A stretch of DNA of 64,000 nt. Origin: Actinospica acidithermotolerans (GTDB taxonomy: Bacteria > Actinomycetota > Actinomycetes > Streptomycetales > Catenulisporaceae). This document shows, in pieces, positions 1 through 8,675 of the stretch. Position numbers and translations under genes: made by a program. Every line of letters begins with the position of its first letter. Position 1 is the first letter of the stretch. The stretch lies in assembly GCF_018139625.1 (NCBI RefSeq), contig NZ_JAGSOH010000026.1, positions 1 through 64,000 on the forward strand, given 5' to 3'. The notes beneath the pieces are model-generated. The model worked only from the letters and a program-made list of their open reading frames with translations, ran no database searches and had not been told where the DNA came from.

Positions 1-1060
1 CGGCCTCACCCCGCACCCCAGCACCCCGCACCCGCGCCGCCGCTTCCGCGGCCTCGCCCTGACCGCCGCTCTCGTCCTGGCGACGGCCGGACTCGCCGGC
101 TGCGTCAGCGCGGCCGGCTCGACCACCAGCGCCGACGGGACCACGACCGTGACCATCGGCGTCGGCGGCAACATCTTCGACGTGCCGGTCAAGTTCGCCG
201 ACGCCGAGGGCTATTTCGCCAAGCAGGGCATCAAGGTCAAGTACGTGACCCTGACCTCGTCGACCGGCATCGCGGCCCTTCAATCCGGCTCCGTCCAGTT
301 CCTGACGGCGAGCCCGCTGGACATGGTCTCCGCGGTGAGCAAGCAGCTGCCGATCGAGGCCGTCTCGGTGATCGGCAGCGGAAATCCGCTCGGCCTGGTG
401 GTCAGCAAGAAGTTCGCCGCCGCGCACAACCTGAGCTCCTCGAGCCCGGCGGCGACGGTGGCCGCCGCGCTCGCCGGCTCGACGGCCGGATACAGCTCCT
501 CCAACACGAAGGCTGAGGCCGGGATCTACCTCAAGGCCTACGGCGTGGATCCGGGCACGGTGAACTGGATCGAGCTGCCGAGCCCCTCCGCCGACAAGAC
601 CGCGCTGAACACCGGCCAGATCGACTGGTTCGTCACCTCAGAGCCGATCCCGCTGGAGATCCAGAACTCCGGCGACGGCGTCGTCGTCGCCGATCCGCTG
701 AAGGTCCCGGCCTGGTCCGCCGCGGACGCGGGGTACGGCCTGTTCACCGCCGTCACGAAGAGCTACGCGTCGAGCGACCCGGCCGTCGTCAAGAAGGTCG
801 TCGCCGCCATCCAGCAGGCGACCGCGTACATGAGCGCGCACGCCGGCGACGGCGCAGTCCTCAAGGTCGCAGCCAGCACGCTGCCCGGCACCCCGAACGC
901 CGTGCTCGGCAGCAGTCTGCGGCAGGTCGTCTGGCCGGCGGACGCCTCGATGAGCCAGAGCGACTGGAACAAGACGCTCGCGTTCCTCGACAGCCTGGGC
1001 GCCATCTCCAGCGGCGCGAAGATCACCAGTGACAACTGGACCAACCAATTCGTCGCCTGA
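1..1060 (+). CDS. ABC transporter substrate-binding lipoprotein, NMT1/SsuA-like (5' partial)
   Basis: This is a periplasmic-type solute receptor of the nitrate/sulfonate/taurine/thiamine-precursor class (SsuA/TauA/NMT1 fold). The reading frame is open from base 2, so the true start lies upstream of the window. An Arg-rich n-region and hydrophobic stretch precede an LAGC lipobox whose Cys codon is at 101-103, so the mature protein is a lipid-anchored receptor. Family features are the early VGGN..DVPVKFADAEGYFAKQGI segment and the TGQIDWF region. The cognate permease follows 34 nt downstream, but no ATPase is visible and it may lie upstream. The ligand cannot be deduced from sequence. Confidence 0.88.
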   Translation, partial: GLTPHPSTPHPRRRFRGLALTAALVLATAGLAGCVSAAGSTTSADGTTTVTIGVGGNIFDVPVKFADAEGYFAKQGIKVKYVTLTSSTGIAALQSGSVQFLTASPLDMVSAVSKQLPIEAVSVIGSGNPLGLVVSKKFAAAHNLSSSSPAATVAAALAGSTAGYSSSNTKAEAGIYLKAYGVDPGTVNWIELPSPSADKTALNTGQIDWFVTSEPIPLEIQNSGDGVVVADPLKVPAWSAADAGYGLFTAVTKSYASSDPAVVKKVVAAIQQATAYMSAHAGDGAVLKVAASTLPGTPNAVLGSSLRQVVWPADASMSQSDWNKTLAFLDSLGAISSGAKITSDNWTNQFVA

Positions 1061-1094
1061 TGCGGACGGCGACGCCCGGAAAGGAGCGCACACC

Positions 1095-1946
1095 ATGGCG
1101 ATCATGACCGAGAAGGCAGCGAACGGCATCGGAGCACCGGCGCCGGCCGGCCGCGTCCGGGCCCGGCTGCGAAGCAGGGGAGTGCTGGTCATCGGCCTGC
1201 GCGTGCTGGCGATCGCGGCCGTCATCGGCTTCTGGCAGCTCGCCAGCGGCAGGCTGGTGCCCGACTACGCGATCAGCAGGCCGACCGAGGTCGTCACCGC
1301 GCTCCGCGACTACCTCGGCTCGAGCGCTGGCTGGCTCGACATCCAAACCACCGCCGAGGAGATCGTGCTCGGCTTCGCCCTCGGCGTCGCGCTGGGCGTC
1401 GTGATGGGCCTCGTGCTCGGCACCTTCCGGCTCGCCGGCCAGGTCCTCGAACCGCTCGTCGCGGCCGTCAACGGCATCCCGAAGATCGCGCTCGCACCGC
1501 TGTTCCTGCTGTTCTTCGGCATCGGCGAGTGGTCGAAGATCGCCATCGCGACCACCGGCGTGTCCTTCGTCGTGTTCTACAACATCTATCTCGGTCTGCG
1601 GCTGCGCGAGCGCGAGCTCGTCGAGATCGTCCAGGTGATGGGCGGCCGGCCGCACCACGTGCTGAGCTACGTGACGATCCCGACCCTCGCCGCGCCCTTC
1701 TTCGCCGCGCTCAAGACCGGCGGCCCGCTCGCCATCCTCGGCGTCATCGGCGGCGAGTTCATCGCCAGCTCCCAGGGCGTGGGCCACGAACTGTTCACCG
1801 CCGCCGAGAACCTCGACGCGGCCTCCGAATTCGCCGGCCTGATCGTGCTCGTCGCCCTGACGCTGATCCTCAACAGCATGCTGACCTGGCTCGACAACTT
1901 CGCACTCAAGCACCTCGGCCTGGCCGCGCGCGGCCGCCGGGCCTGA
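1095..1946 (+). CDS. ABC transporter permease, SsuC/TauC/NrtB-like
   Basis: This 283-residue inner-membrane permease has about six hydrophobic segments and the BPD_transp_1 cytoplasmic-loop region (around VQVMGGRPHHVLSYVTIPTLAAP) that contacts the ATPase. I chose the ATG at 1095 because AAGGAG at 1081-1086 lies 8 nt upstream; an in-frame extension to 1029 would overlap the preceding gene and lacks a ribosome site. It follows the NMT1-like receptor directly and is presumably its partner. The lactonase gene begins 17 nt downstream, so all three may be co-transcribed up to the hairpin at 3196. Confidence 0.9.
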   Translation: MAIMTEKAANGIGAPAPAGRVRARLRSRGVLVIGLRVLAIAAVIGFWQLASGRLVPDYAISRPTEVVTALRDYLGSSAGWLDIQTTAEEIVLGFALGVALGVVMGLVLGTFRLAGQVLEPLVAAVNGIPKIALAPLFLLFFGIGEWSKIAIATTGVSFVVFYNIYLGLRLRERELVEIVQVMGGRPHHVLSYVTIPTLAAPFFAALKTGGPLAILGVIGGEFIASSQGVGHELFTAAENLDAASEFAGLIVLVALTLILNSMLTWLDNFALKHLGLAARGRRA

Positions 1947-1963
1947 AAGGGGCTCTTCCCACG

Positions 1964-3181
1964 ATGACCGTCATTCCACCCGGAACCTCGCGGCGGCGAG
2001 TGCTCCGATCCGCTGCCGCGGCGGCCGCAGTCCCATTGCTGACCAACCTCCCGACTGCCGCCGCGGCCGCATCGCCGGCCGGGACCTCGGCCTCGGGGCA
2101 GACCGTGCCTCGCGAACTCGTCTACGTCGGAGCGTGGCAGGGCACGCAGGTGTTCGCCGCCTGGTTCGACCCGGCGCACGGCACGCTCGACCCCGTCGGC
2201 GCCGTCGCCGACATCACTTCCAACTGGACGACCACGCATCCGACCCTCCCCGTCCTCTACGTCGCAGGCGCCGATCTCGCCGGAAGCGTCACTCCGTACA
2301 CGATCGACGCCGCGACCGGCGCGCTCACACCCCACGGCGCAGCTGTCGGCACCGCCCCGTCGAACACGGCGGGCGGCGGCCTCGCCTTCATCACCGTCGA
2401 TCAGCCCTCGAACACGCTCCTCGTCGCCAACTTCGCGGCCGGCCTCGCCGCCGCGATCCCCATCGAGCGCGACGGCACGCTCGCCGCGCTCGCATCCAGC
2501 GTCCAGGACACCGGCTCCGGCCCGAACCCGCGCCAGACCGGGCCGCACGCGCACGACACCGTCGTCTCCCCGGACGGACGCTACGTCCTCATTCCCGACT
2601 TCGGTGCCGACCGCGTCTTCATTCGCCGCTTCGACCGGAAGAGGCACGAACTCTCGGCCGACGGCGTCCCCGGCGACGGCTACTACGCCACAGCCGCCGG
2701 ATCGGGCCCCCGACGCATCGTGTTCCACCCCGGCGGCCACACCGCTTACCTGGTCAACGAACTCGCCGCCGACATCCAGACCCTCGCCTGGGACCCGACC
2801 GGGGCCACTCTGACCCTGCGTCAAGACCTGTCCACCGACAGTGCGGCCTTCACCGGCACCAAGAGCGCCGCCGAACTCGCCATCAACCGCGACGGCCGCT
2901 TCGTCTACGTCTCCAACCGCGGCGAGAACACCCTGCTCGTCTACGCCGCGGACCCGGCAACCGGGCTTCTCACCCTTATCCAACGCACCGCCCCCGGAGG
3001 CACCAGTCCGTGGAGCTTCGCCTTGCACTCCAGCGGCCGCTGGCTCCTCGTCGCCAACCTCGTGAGCGACACCGTCAACGTCTTCAGCGTCGACCAATCC
3101 GTCGGCACCGTCACCGACACCGGAGCCTCGGTCTCGATCCCGAGCCCTGACTGCATCACGTTCGCAGCCGTCCGCACCTGA
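1964..3181 (+). CDS. exported lactonase-family beta-propeller protein
   Basis: This 405-residue protein resembles the 6-phosphogluconolactonase-like (Lactonase, PF10282) seven-bladed beta-propeller family. It starts with a clear twin-arginine signal (SRRRVLRSAAAAAAVPLL) ending near residue 35 in an Ala-rich stretch, so it is folded in the cytoplasm and exported. Repeated blade motifs such as VSPDGRYVLIPDFGADRVF, FHPGGHTAYLVNELAADI and INRDGRFVYVSNRGENTLLVY are visible. True cytosolic Pgl enzymes lack such a signal, so the substrate is probably an extracellular lactone or the protein is a binding propeller. The ATG at 1964 is preferred over an upstream extension, which would run inside the permease gene. 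Confidence 0.88.
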   Translation: MTVIPPGTSRRRVLRSAAAAAAVPLLTNLPTAAAAASPAGTSASGQTVPRELVYVGAWQGTQVFAAWFDPAHGTLDPVGAVADITSNWTTTHPTLPVLYVAGADLAGSVTPYTIDAATGALTPHGAAVGTAPSNTAGGGLAFITVDQPSNTLLVANFAAGLAAAIPIERDGTLAALASSVQDTGSGPNPRQTGPHAHDTVVSPDGRYVLIPDFGADRVFIRRFDRKRHELSADGVPGDGYYATAAGSGPRRIVFHPGGHTAYLVNELAADIQTLAWDPTGATLTLRQDLSTDSAAFTGTKSAAELAINRDGRFVYVSNRGENTLLVYAADPATGLLTLIQRTAPGGTSPWSFALHSSGRWLLVANLVSDTVNVFSVDQSVGTVTDTGASVSIPSPDCITFAAVRT

Positions 3182-3195
3182 TCGGAGAAACGGCG

Positions 3196-3227
3196 AAGGG
3201 CGCGGCTCCGACAGGAGCCGCGCCCTT
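3196..3227. terminator. bidirectional hairpin terminator
   Basis: A perfect inverted repeat has 14-bp arms (AAGGGCGCGGCTCC and its complement) and a GACA loop. It lies between the converging lactonase (+) and carboxylesterase (-) genes, where a shared terminator is expected. No long U tract follows, as is usual in high-GC actinobacteria. Confidence 0.85.
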
Positions 3228-3262
3228 ATCAGCCCTCTAGGCGAGGCCTAGTACGCGAATGT

Positions 3263-5032
3263 TCAGTAAGCAGTTGTCTGGGACTCGAGGTACCGCTTCA
3301 GGAACGCGTACTTCGCGGCGCTGTCGGCGGCGCCGACGGGGTCGAATTCGACACCGAGTTCCATGGAGAGCGGGCGGTTGGTCCGCAGTTCGGGCCAGGT
3401 CGGCAGGGAGCGGGAGTGGCCGGCCGGGGCGTTGGGGTTGCCGGTGGCGGCGAAGTTCGCGACGTAGGACGACATCGTGTCGGCGACGGCGTAGTCCCTG
3501 GCGGTCCAGGGCCGGTCGGTGCCGGAGAGGCCTCCGAAGATGTAGTAGAGGTCTGAGCCGTGGTACGCGCCGAGTTCCGCGGCGTCCTGACCGGGGGTGA
3601 TCGGGTTGCTGGTGTCGGTACCGGGCGGGACCTGGGTCCACCAGTAGTTGTAGATCGGGCTGGTGTTGCGGGCCGCGAGCCGGAACTGGGTGCCCCACAG
3701 GAAGGTGGAGACGCGCTCCTCGTCGTCGCAGTACCTGCAGTACTGCGCGGCGGCTTCGGCGTCGGTAGTTGCGGGGTAGAGCGCGAGGAACGCGGCGGCC
3801 TGGTCGCCGAAGGTGGTGGCGGCGAAGCTCTCGTAGTCGGCGACGGTCATGGTGAGGGTGGGCGAGGCGCCGTTCTCGTCCTTGCTGTTGCCGGTGAAGA
3901 CAGGCACGTCGATCTCGTGTCCGGGCTGCATGGCCTCGGTGTAGGTCATCGGCAGCACGTAGCCGTCGAGGACGTTGCCGAAGCTGGTGCCCTCGCTCGG
4001 GGCGTCCGCGGCGAAGACCTTGGCGACGATCTCTTCGGCGGTGAACGCCCGCAGTTCGGCGAGGGAGGAGGCGCCCATCAGGGAGGCGAACGCGGTGCCG
4101 TTGGCTTCGGCGTCGGCCAGCGAGGAGTAGCCGCCGGCGACGTGGCCGAGCGAGGGGTCCTTCGTGTACTGCACGCCGGACGAGAGCAGGGCGCGATGGA
4201 ACAGGCCGCGGGCCAGTCGCGAGATCATCAGGATGTTGGTGAACGAGGAGCCGTGCGACCAGCCCGCCAGGGTGACGCGGTCCGGGTCGCCGCCGAACGC
4301 GGCGATGTTGCGGTGCACCCATTCGAGTGCTGCGACGCTGTCGAGCACGCCCCAGTTGCCCGAGGCGTGGTGGCCGGATTCGGCGCTCAGCTCGGGGTAG
4401 GCGAGGTCGCCGAACGGTCCGACGCGGTGGTTGAAGGTGACCACGACGACGCCCTTGCTCGCGAGAGTCGAGCCGTCGTAGATCGGCTGGCCCGACCACA
4501 TCGCGGAGTTGCGGCCGCCGTAGATCCAGACGAACACCGGCCGGAGCTCGTCGGACTTCGTCGCGCGCCAGATGTTGAGGTTCAGGCAGTCCTCGCTGAG
4601 CGGCGGAACCTGGTCGGCCGGGATGCCGTCGACCGGCTGCGGGCAGGCCGGCCCCCAGGTGTCGGCAGCGCGCACGCCGGACCAGGACGGGGCCGGCTGC
4701 GGAGCGCGCCAGCGGTTCGGGCCGGCGGTGGATGCGGCGTACGGGATGCCCTTGTAGACGGTCACGCCGTCGACGGCCGCCGGGATGCCGGTGACCAGGC
4801 CGGACTCGGTGCGCAACGGCCGGTCCGATCCGCCGGACGCGGTGGACGACCGGGGCGCGGAGGAAGCAGCGGCCGAGGCCGTTCCCGGCGCGAGGGCGTC
4901 GAAGAGCACGGCGCCCGCCGCGAGTCCGGCGGCGCCGCCGAGCAGGCCGCGTCGGCCGACGGCGGGTCCGGGGACCCCGGCGCCGCGTTCCGTGGAGGTG
5001 TCGGAGGGGGTTGATTCGTTTCGCAAGCTCAC
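3263..5032 (-). CDS. exported carboxylesterase type B family protein
   Basis: This 589-residue alpha/beta hydrolase starts at a GTG with AGGGAG 6 nt upstream. A TAT-type leader (VGRRGLLGGAAGLAAGAVLF) occupies about residues 25-55. Family landmarks are the SEDCLNLNIW block near residue 147 and a nucleophile elbow GWSHG with Ser at about 259. The elbow is unusual: type-B esterases normally have GESAG, and the normal HGG oxyanion strand is YGG here. A C-terminal GAYHGSDLYYIFGG supplies a plausible catalytic His. It probably hydrolyses esters outside the cell. Its neighbours downstream on the same strand are the ceramidase-like hydrolases, 116 nt away. Confidence 0.88.
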   Translation of the reverse strand: MSLRNESTPSDTSTERGAGVPGPAVGRRGLLGGAAGLAAGAVLFDALAPGTASAAASSAPRSSTASGGSDRPLRTESGLVTGIPAAVDGVTVYKGIPYAASTAGPNRWRAPQPAPSWSGVRAADTWGPACPQPVDGIPADQVPPLSEDCLNLNIWRATKSDELRPVFVWIYGGRNSAMWSGQPIYDGSTLASKGVVVVTFNHRVGPFGDLAYPELSAESGHHASGNWGVLDSVAALEWVHRNIAAFGGDPDRVTLAGWSHGSSFTNILMISRLARGLFHRALLSSGVQYTKDPSLGHVAGGYSSLADAEANGTAFASLMGASSLAELRAFTAEEIVAKVFAADAPSEGTSFGNVLDGYVLPMTYTEAMQPGHEIDVPVFTGNSKDENGASPTLTMTVADYESFAATTFGDQAAAFLALYPATTDAEAAAQYCRYCDDEERVSTFLWGTQFRLAARNTSPIYNYWWTQVPPGTDTSNPITPGQDAAELGAYHGSDLYYIFGGLSGTDRPWTARDYAVADTMSSYVANFAATGNPNAPAGHSRSLPTWPELRTNRPLSMELGVEFDPVGAADSAAKYAFLKRYLESQTTAY

Positions 5033-5148
5033 TCGAGTCTCCCTGGGGCATGGAGGGATGGACGTTTCGCGCGCACGACGCTGTGCCCGGTCCCGCCTGC
5101 GAATGGGTAAGAGGGTTTATTGAGGTGATGCGTGCCGGAGCGGCGCGG

Positions 5149-6450
5149 TCAGCTCTCCGCGTCGCTCAGCAGGTCGCCGAGTCTGGCGGCGACGATCTCG
5201 GCGGTGCCCCGGGCGTAGCGCGAGTTCATCGCCTCATAGGTGCACCGGTCGTAGCTGTCCTGGTCGGCCATGTACTTGGCCCCGCCGTTGACCATCGTCG
5301 CGACCCAGGTCACCGGCGCGGTCGAGGCGGCCTTGAGCGCGAGCCCGGTCCGTACGCCGAGTTCGGCCTGCAGCCCGGCGATCGCGAGGTCGCCGATGCG
5401 CAGCAGGGTGACGGCGGCGTGGGTGCGGCCGTCTGCGCGGTACGGATAGGCGCGGGTCGGCCGGAGCGCGGCCAGCCCCGGCGGCGGGGTCTGCGCGTCG
5501 ACTTCGATGTGCTCGCTGACGACGCTGAGCGGGCTGGTGAGGTCGGCGGTGGCGATGGATTCGGCGGTGCGGTGCGCCTCCTGCGCCAGCCGTGACCCGA
5601 GGGCCGCGAGCAGCACGCGGGCTCCCGCCGGGTCGCTGGTCGTCAGGTACGGCGCCTGATCGCCTGCCGCGCCGGGGAGGAAGAGCGCTACAACGCCGTC
5701 ATCGCCATATCGCGCCTCGATCTCGCGGCAGGCCGCTCCCGCCAGGTCCGCGCTGATCTCGCGCTGCGCGGTGTGGGCTGCCGGGGACTGCATGACAGAG
5801 GACTGCACGGCGTAGTTGAGGACGAGCGCGAGCGGATGCCCGCGCTCGTCGTCTACGCGCAGTACGGAGACGGCGTGGTCGCTCGGACCGCCGTCGTCGG
5901 AACCGAGCCACCAGCCGTGCGCGGTGGGCACGTCCCGGTTGACGTTTACCCGGCACACGCCTTCGCCGACGCCCAGCCGCGCAGGCCGTAGGCCGGCGAC
6001 CGCGTCACCGGCCGCGTGCAGCACCGCGTCGTCGACGGCCTGGCTGATCAGCTCGTTGCGCGCGGCGTCCACGCCGGTCAGCCGCCCCGGCGGGAAGATG
6101 TGCGGGGCCGAGAAGGTGTGGCTGGCCACGGCGAGGCAGTGCTCGAACGCCGCGCCGGTGCTCTCGTGGAGCAGGCCGAGCAGCCGCGCCAACTGGTCCT
6201 CGAAGATCGAGGTCTGATCGACCACGGCCAGTGCCACCCGCGTCGTGCCGTCGTCGAGGACCAGCACGCGCGCCGAGAGCGGATCGTGCACGGTGTGGAA
6301 GCCCTCGAACGGCAGCGCCTCGGCCGGGATGGCGATCTGCGCGCGGCCGGCTCCGGCGCTCAGGACCGTGGTGCGCGGCGGGCCGTCGGCCGACGCGGCG
6401 GAGACTTCGGCGGCCGAGGCGGCGGCGGTCGCGGTCGTGCACGTACTCAT
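5149..6450 (-). CDS. neutral-ceramidase-like domain protein, paralogue A (degenerate metal site)
   Basis: This 433-residue protein is related to the N-terminal domain of neutral/alkaline ceramidase (PF04734-like). It is a paralogue of the adjacent upstream gene and its ATG overlaps that gene's TGA (ATGA). The segment LAVASHTFSAPHIFPP corresponds to the ceramidase THTHSGP zinc motif but has lost the second His. NYAVQSS replaces the NYAVHPT of its neighbour, so a second expected metal His is Gln. The nucleophile motif GDxSP reads GDQAP. It may be catalytically altered or a structural partner of paralogue B. No signal peptide is obvious. Confidence 0.75.
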   Translation of the reverse strand: MSTCTTATAAASAAEVSAASADGPPRTTVLSAGAGRAQIAIPAEALPFEGFHTVHDPLSARVLVLDDGTTRVALAVVDQTSIFEDQLARLLGLLHESTGAAFEHCLAVASHTFSAPHIFPPGRLTGVDAARNELISQAVDDAVLHAAGDAVAGLRPARLGVGEGVCRVNVNRDVPTAHGWWLGSDDGGPSDHAVSVLRVDDERGHPLALVLNYAVQSSVMQSPAAHTAQREISADLAGAACREIEARYGDDGVVALFLPGAAGDQAPYLTTSDPAGARVLLAALGSRLAQEAHRTAESIATADLTSPLSVVSEHIEVDAQTPPPGLAALRPTRAYPYRADGRTHAAVTLLRIGDLAIAGLQAELGVRTGLALKAASTAPVTWVATMVNGGAKYMADQDSYDRCTYEAMNSRYARGTAEIVAARLGDLLSDAES

Positions 6451-7691
6451 GGATTGCTCGCTTCGAGTAGCGCGAGGATGCCGTCGACGATGGCGCTCTC
6501 GGCGTGGCCGCGCACGACGGGGCAGCCGCGCACGGAGTGCACCGGGCGGTCGAAGCGCGCGTCGTCCGCGATGTAGCCGATGCGGTCGTTGGCGATCGAG
6601 ACCAGGAGCGTGTGCGCGAGCGGGGACGCCGCGCGCAGCCGTTCGCCGATCTCGGTGACGACCTCGCCGGAGACGCCCGCGAGCGCGACGTCGCCGAACC
6701 GCAACAGCGACAGGCGGAGCGGCACGGTCTCAGTGTCCTGCTGGCGCATGGTCTCCATGACGTTCTCGCCTGGCTTGCAGGGCAGTTCGATCGTGAGCTG
6801 CCCCGCCCTGATCCGGGCGGCGGGCGAGGTACGGGAGATCCCCTCCGCGACCCGTACCGCCTCGGCGCCGATCATCAGCCCCTGCGCCTCCATCGCGCGG
6901 TACGCGCGCGCGGCCTGCCTATCGTCCGGCGCGGCCCCGAACGGAAGGCCGAGGTCGATGCGTGGGGCCTGGTCGCCGATGGTCCCGGGCGTCCAGAGGC
7001 AGACGGCTTCGTCGTCGAAGTACTCTTCGACGTGACGGCACGCGACTCCGGCGAGATCCGCGCTCAGTTCGCCCGTTCCGAGCACCACAGTCGGGTGCAC
7101 CGCGTAGTTGACGAGGATTGCGATCGGCCGGCCGTCGAGGCCGTCGAAGCGCACGACCCGCACGGCCTTGTCCGAGGGCCCGTCCTGGTCGAAGCCCAGG
7201 ATCCACCGCCCGTCCGCGAAGACCTCGCGGTTGACGTTCACGTCGGCGATCCCGGTTCCGACCCCGATCGTGGCCGGCCGCCGGGCCGCGCGCGCGGATC
7301 GCAGCGCGTCGAGCATCGCCTCGTAGATCGTCTCGGTGTATTCGAGCGACTCCTTCGAACCCGCGTGCGCCAGCGCTCCCGGGCTGACGTCGCCGATGCG
7401 CGGGGCGCTGTGCGTGTGCGTCGCTGTGATGACGATGTGGTCGGACGGGATGCCGAGTTCGTCCTCGATGCGTCGTCGGACGTCGGTCATGTCGCCGGCT
7501 TCGACGAGGTCGAGGCTGATCAGGGCGATCTCGGCGGCGCCGTCGTCGGCGACCAGGGCGCGCAGGTGGATCGGGTCGTGCACGCGCTCGAAGGGCCGTC
7601 CCATCGGGTGCAGGCCGCTGAGATCGCTTGGTGTGATGTCCGACTTCGCCGCGCCGACGCGTAGCCGGGCCGGTTCGGTGGGGGTGGGCAA
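6447..7691 (-). CDS. neutral-ceramidase-like domain metallohydrolase, paralogue B
   Basis: This 414-residue ceramidase-fold protein keeps the zinc-type motif ATHTHSAP and a second His in NYAVHPT. The ceramidase Ser nucleophile motif is GDQAP, so hydrolysis of a ceramide by the classical route is unlikely and the substrate may be another amide or ester. I place the start at TTG 7691, preceded by AGGAGA 6 nt upstream; codons further upstream are in frame but are read out of phase from the neighbouring gene. It is translationally coupled to paralogue A. There is no signal peptide, so it probably acts inside the cell on imported material. Confidence 0.78.
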   Translation of the reverse strand: MPTPTEPARLRVGAAKSDITPSDLSGLHPMGRPFERVHDPIHLRALVADDGAAEIALISLDLVEAGDMTDVRRRIEDELGIPSDHIVITATHTHSAPRIGDVSPGALAHAGSKESLEYTETIYEAMLDALRSARAARRPATIGVGTGIADVNVNREVFADGRWILGFDQDGPSDKAVRVVRFDGLDGRPIAILVNYAVHPTVVLGTGELSADLAGVACRHVEEYFDDEAVCLWTPGTIGDQAPRIDLGLPFGAAPDDRQAARAYRAMEAQGLMIGAEAVRVAEGISRTSPAARIRAGQLTIELPCKPGENVMETMRQQDTETVPLRLSLLRFGDVALAGVSGEVVTEIGERLRAASPLAHTLLVSIANDRIGYIADDARFDRPVHSVRGCPVVRGHAESAIVDGILALLEASNP

Positions 7692-7761
7692 GGCGGTCTC
7701 CTGTGTGCTGGAGGTACGTGGTGCCGGATGTTCTCGGTGCGGGCCGGGCAGGCGCGCGCCG

Positions 7762-8277
7762 TCAGGCGGCCGCCGCGTGGGCCGGGCCGGGGAACGGGGG
7801 AGTGGCGCCGTCCGGCAGGTCCACCTCGAAGGCGTTGAGCAGCATGGCGAGGGCGGTGAACGTGCCGAGGCAGCCGACCAGGTCGACCGTCGCCTGCTCG
7901 CCGAAGCACTCCAGGGCCTCCTCGAACAGGCCGTCGTCCACGGCGTGGTTCCGCAGCAGTTGCCGTGCGAAGCGGTGCACCAATCGCTCGTCGTGTCGCG
8001 GGAAGCCGGGGTCCTCGCCGCGGGCGAGCCGGTCGAGCGCCGCGCCGTCGATGCCGCAGTCCCGAGCCTTTCCGACATGCGCGTGCCAGGAGTGCTGCGC
8101 CTCGAAAGCGCGTGCCGCCTCCAGGAGCGCCAGCTCGCGCAGCCGCAGCGGCAGCGCGGAGTCGGCGATGCAGTACGAGCTCAGCGCGCGCATCCGCGAG
8201 CCGAGCTCGGGGCTGCGCAGCAGGACCTGGAAGGGGCCCTGGGCCGGCGCCGCGGCTTCGAGGGGTTTCAGTCGCAC
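7762..8277 (-). CDS. carboxymuconolactone decarboxylase/AhpD-like family protein
   Basis: This 171-residue all-helical protein matches the CMD/AhpD fold, with a core of LRELALLEAARAFEAQHSWHAHVGKARDCGID and a later ECFGEQATVDLVGCLGTFTALAMLLNAF. The family includes decarboxylases and peroxidase-like enzymes. There is no CxxC motif, which argues against an AhpD-type thiol peroxidase. GTG 8277 is chosen because AGGAG lies about 7 nt upstream. It is the first gene of the minus-strand unit leading into the ceramidase-like pair, and it is divergent from a sugar-type ABC importer across a 398-nt control region. Confidence 0.82.
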   Translation of the reverse strand: MRLKPLEAAAPAQGPFQVLLRSPELGSRMRALSSYCIADSALPLRLRELALLEAARAFEAQHSWHAHVGKARDCGIDGAALDRLARGEDPGFPRHDERLVHRFARQLLRNHAVDDGLFEEALECFGEQATVDLVGCLGTFTALAMLLNAFEVDLPDGATPPFPGPAHAAAA

Positions 8278-8675
8278 GTTCGCTCCTGACTTCAGCGGGG
8301 TGGATTCACGGGGCCGACGGTTCTCCAGCATGTGGGGATTCGCCGAAGAAAGGAAATGGAGTTTCCCGATGTCGACTATCTGGGATCCCTATGAGGTGCC
8401 AAGGCACGTCTTCGGTCCATCCATGCTGGCCTTGACCTGCATGAACGATATTCCGGCGGGTTCGCCGAATGTGTGCACGAATAAATTGCACGGATGGAAT
8501 CTTGCATCGCCCGCGCCCGGGTGGCACGGTCGTCCATGCCCGGGTGTCCGCCGACGCACCCGCTGAGCGACTTTCCTGTTCGCAACCTCCGTGCCCCAGG
8601 CCGACGCTGCCTCCTGCCGCTTCCGCGCGGGCCTGCCGTTGCCATCCACAGATTGATCGAGGAGCTGAGCTGACA
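8278..8675. promoter_or_regulatory. 398-nt divergent control region
   Basis: This noncoding stretch separates the minus-strand hydrolase genes from the plus-strand ABC importer. An inverted repeat GTGCA-N9-TGCAC lies at 8473-8491, with a T-N11-A layout of the kind bound by LysR proteins; the LysR gene at the end of the importer operon is a candidate binder. A shorter repeat GGAAA-N5-TTTCC lies at 8352-8366. I could not assign -35/-10 boxes with confidence. No open reading frame here looks real. Confidence 0.45.

Noticed and set aside
6447-8078. A longer ceramidase-like protein starting at 8078
   Set aside because: The added N-terminus is an out-of-phase reading of the CMD-like gene; TTG 7691 has a proper AGGAG.
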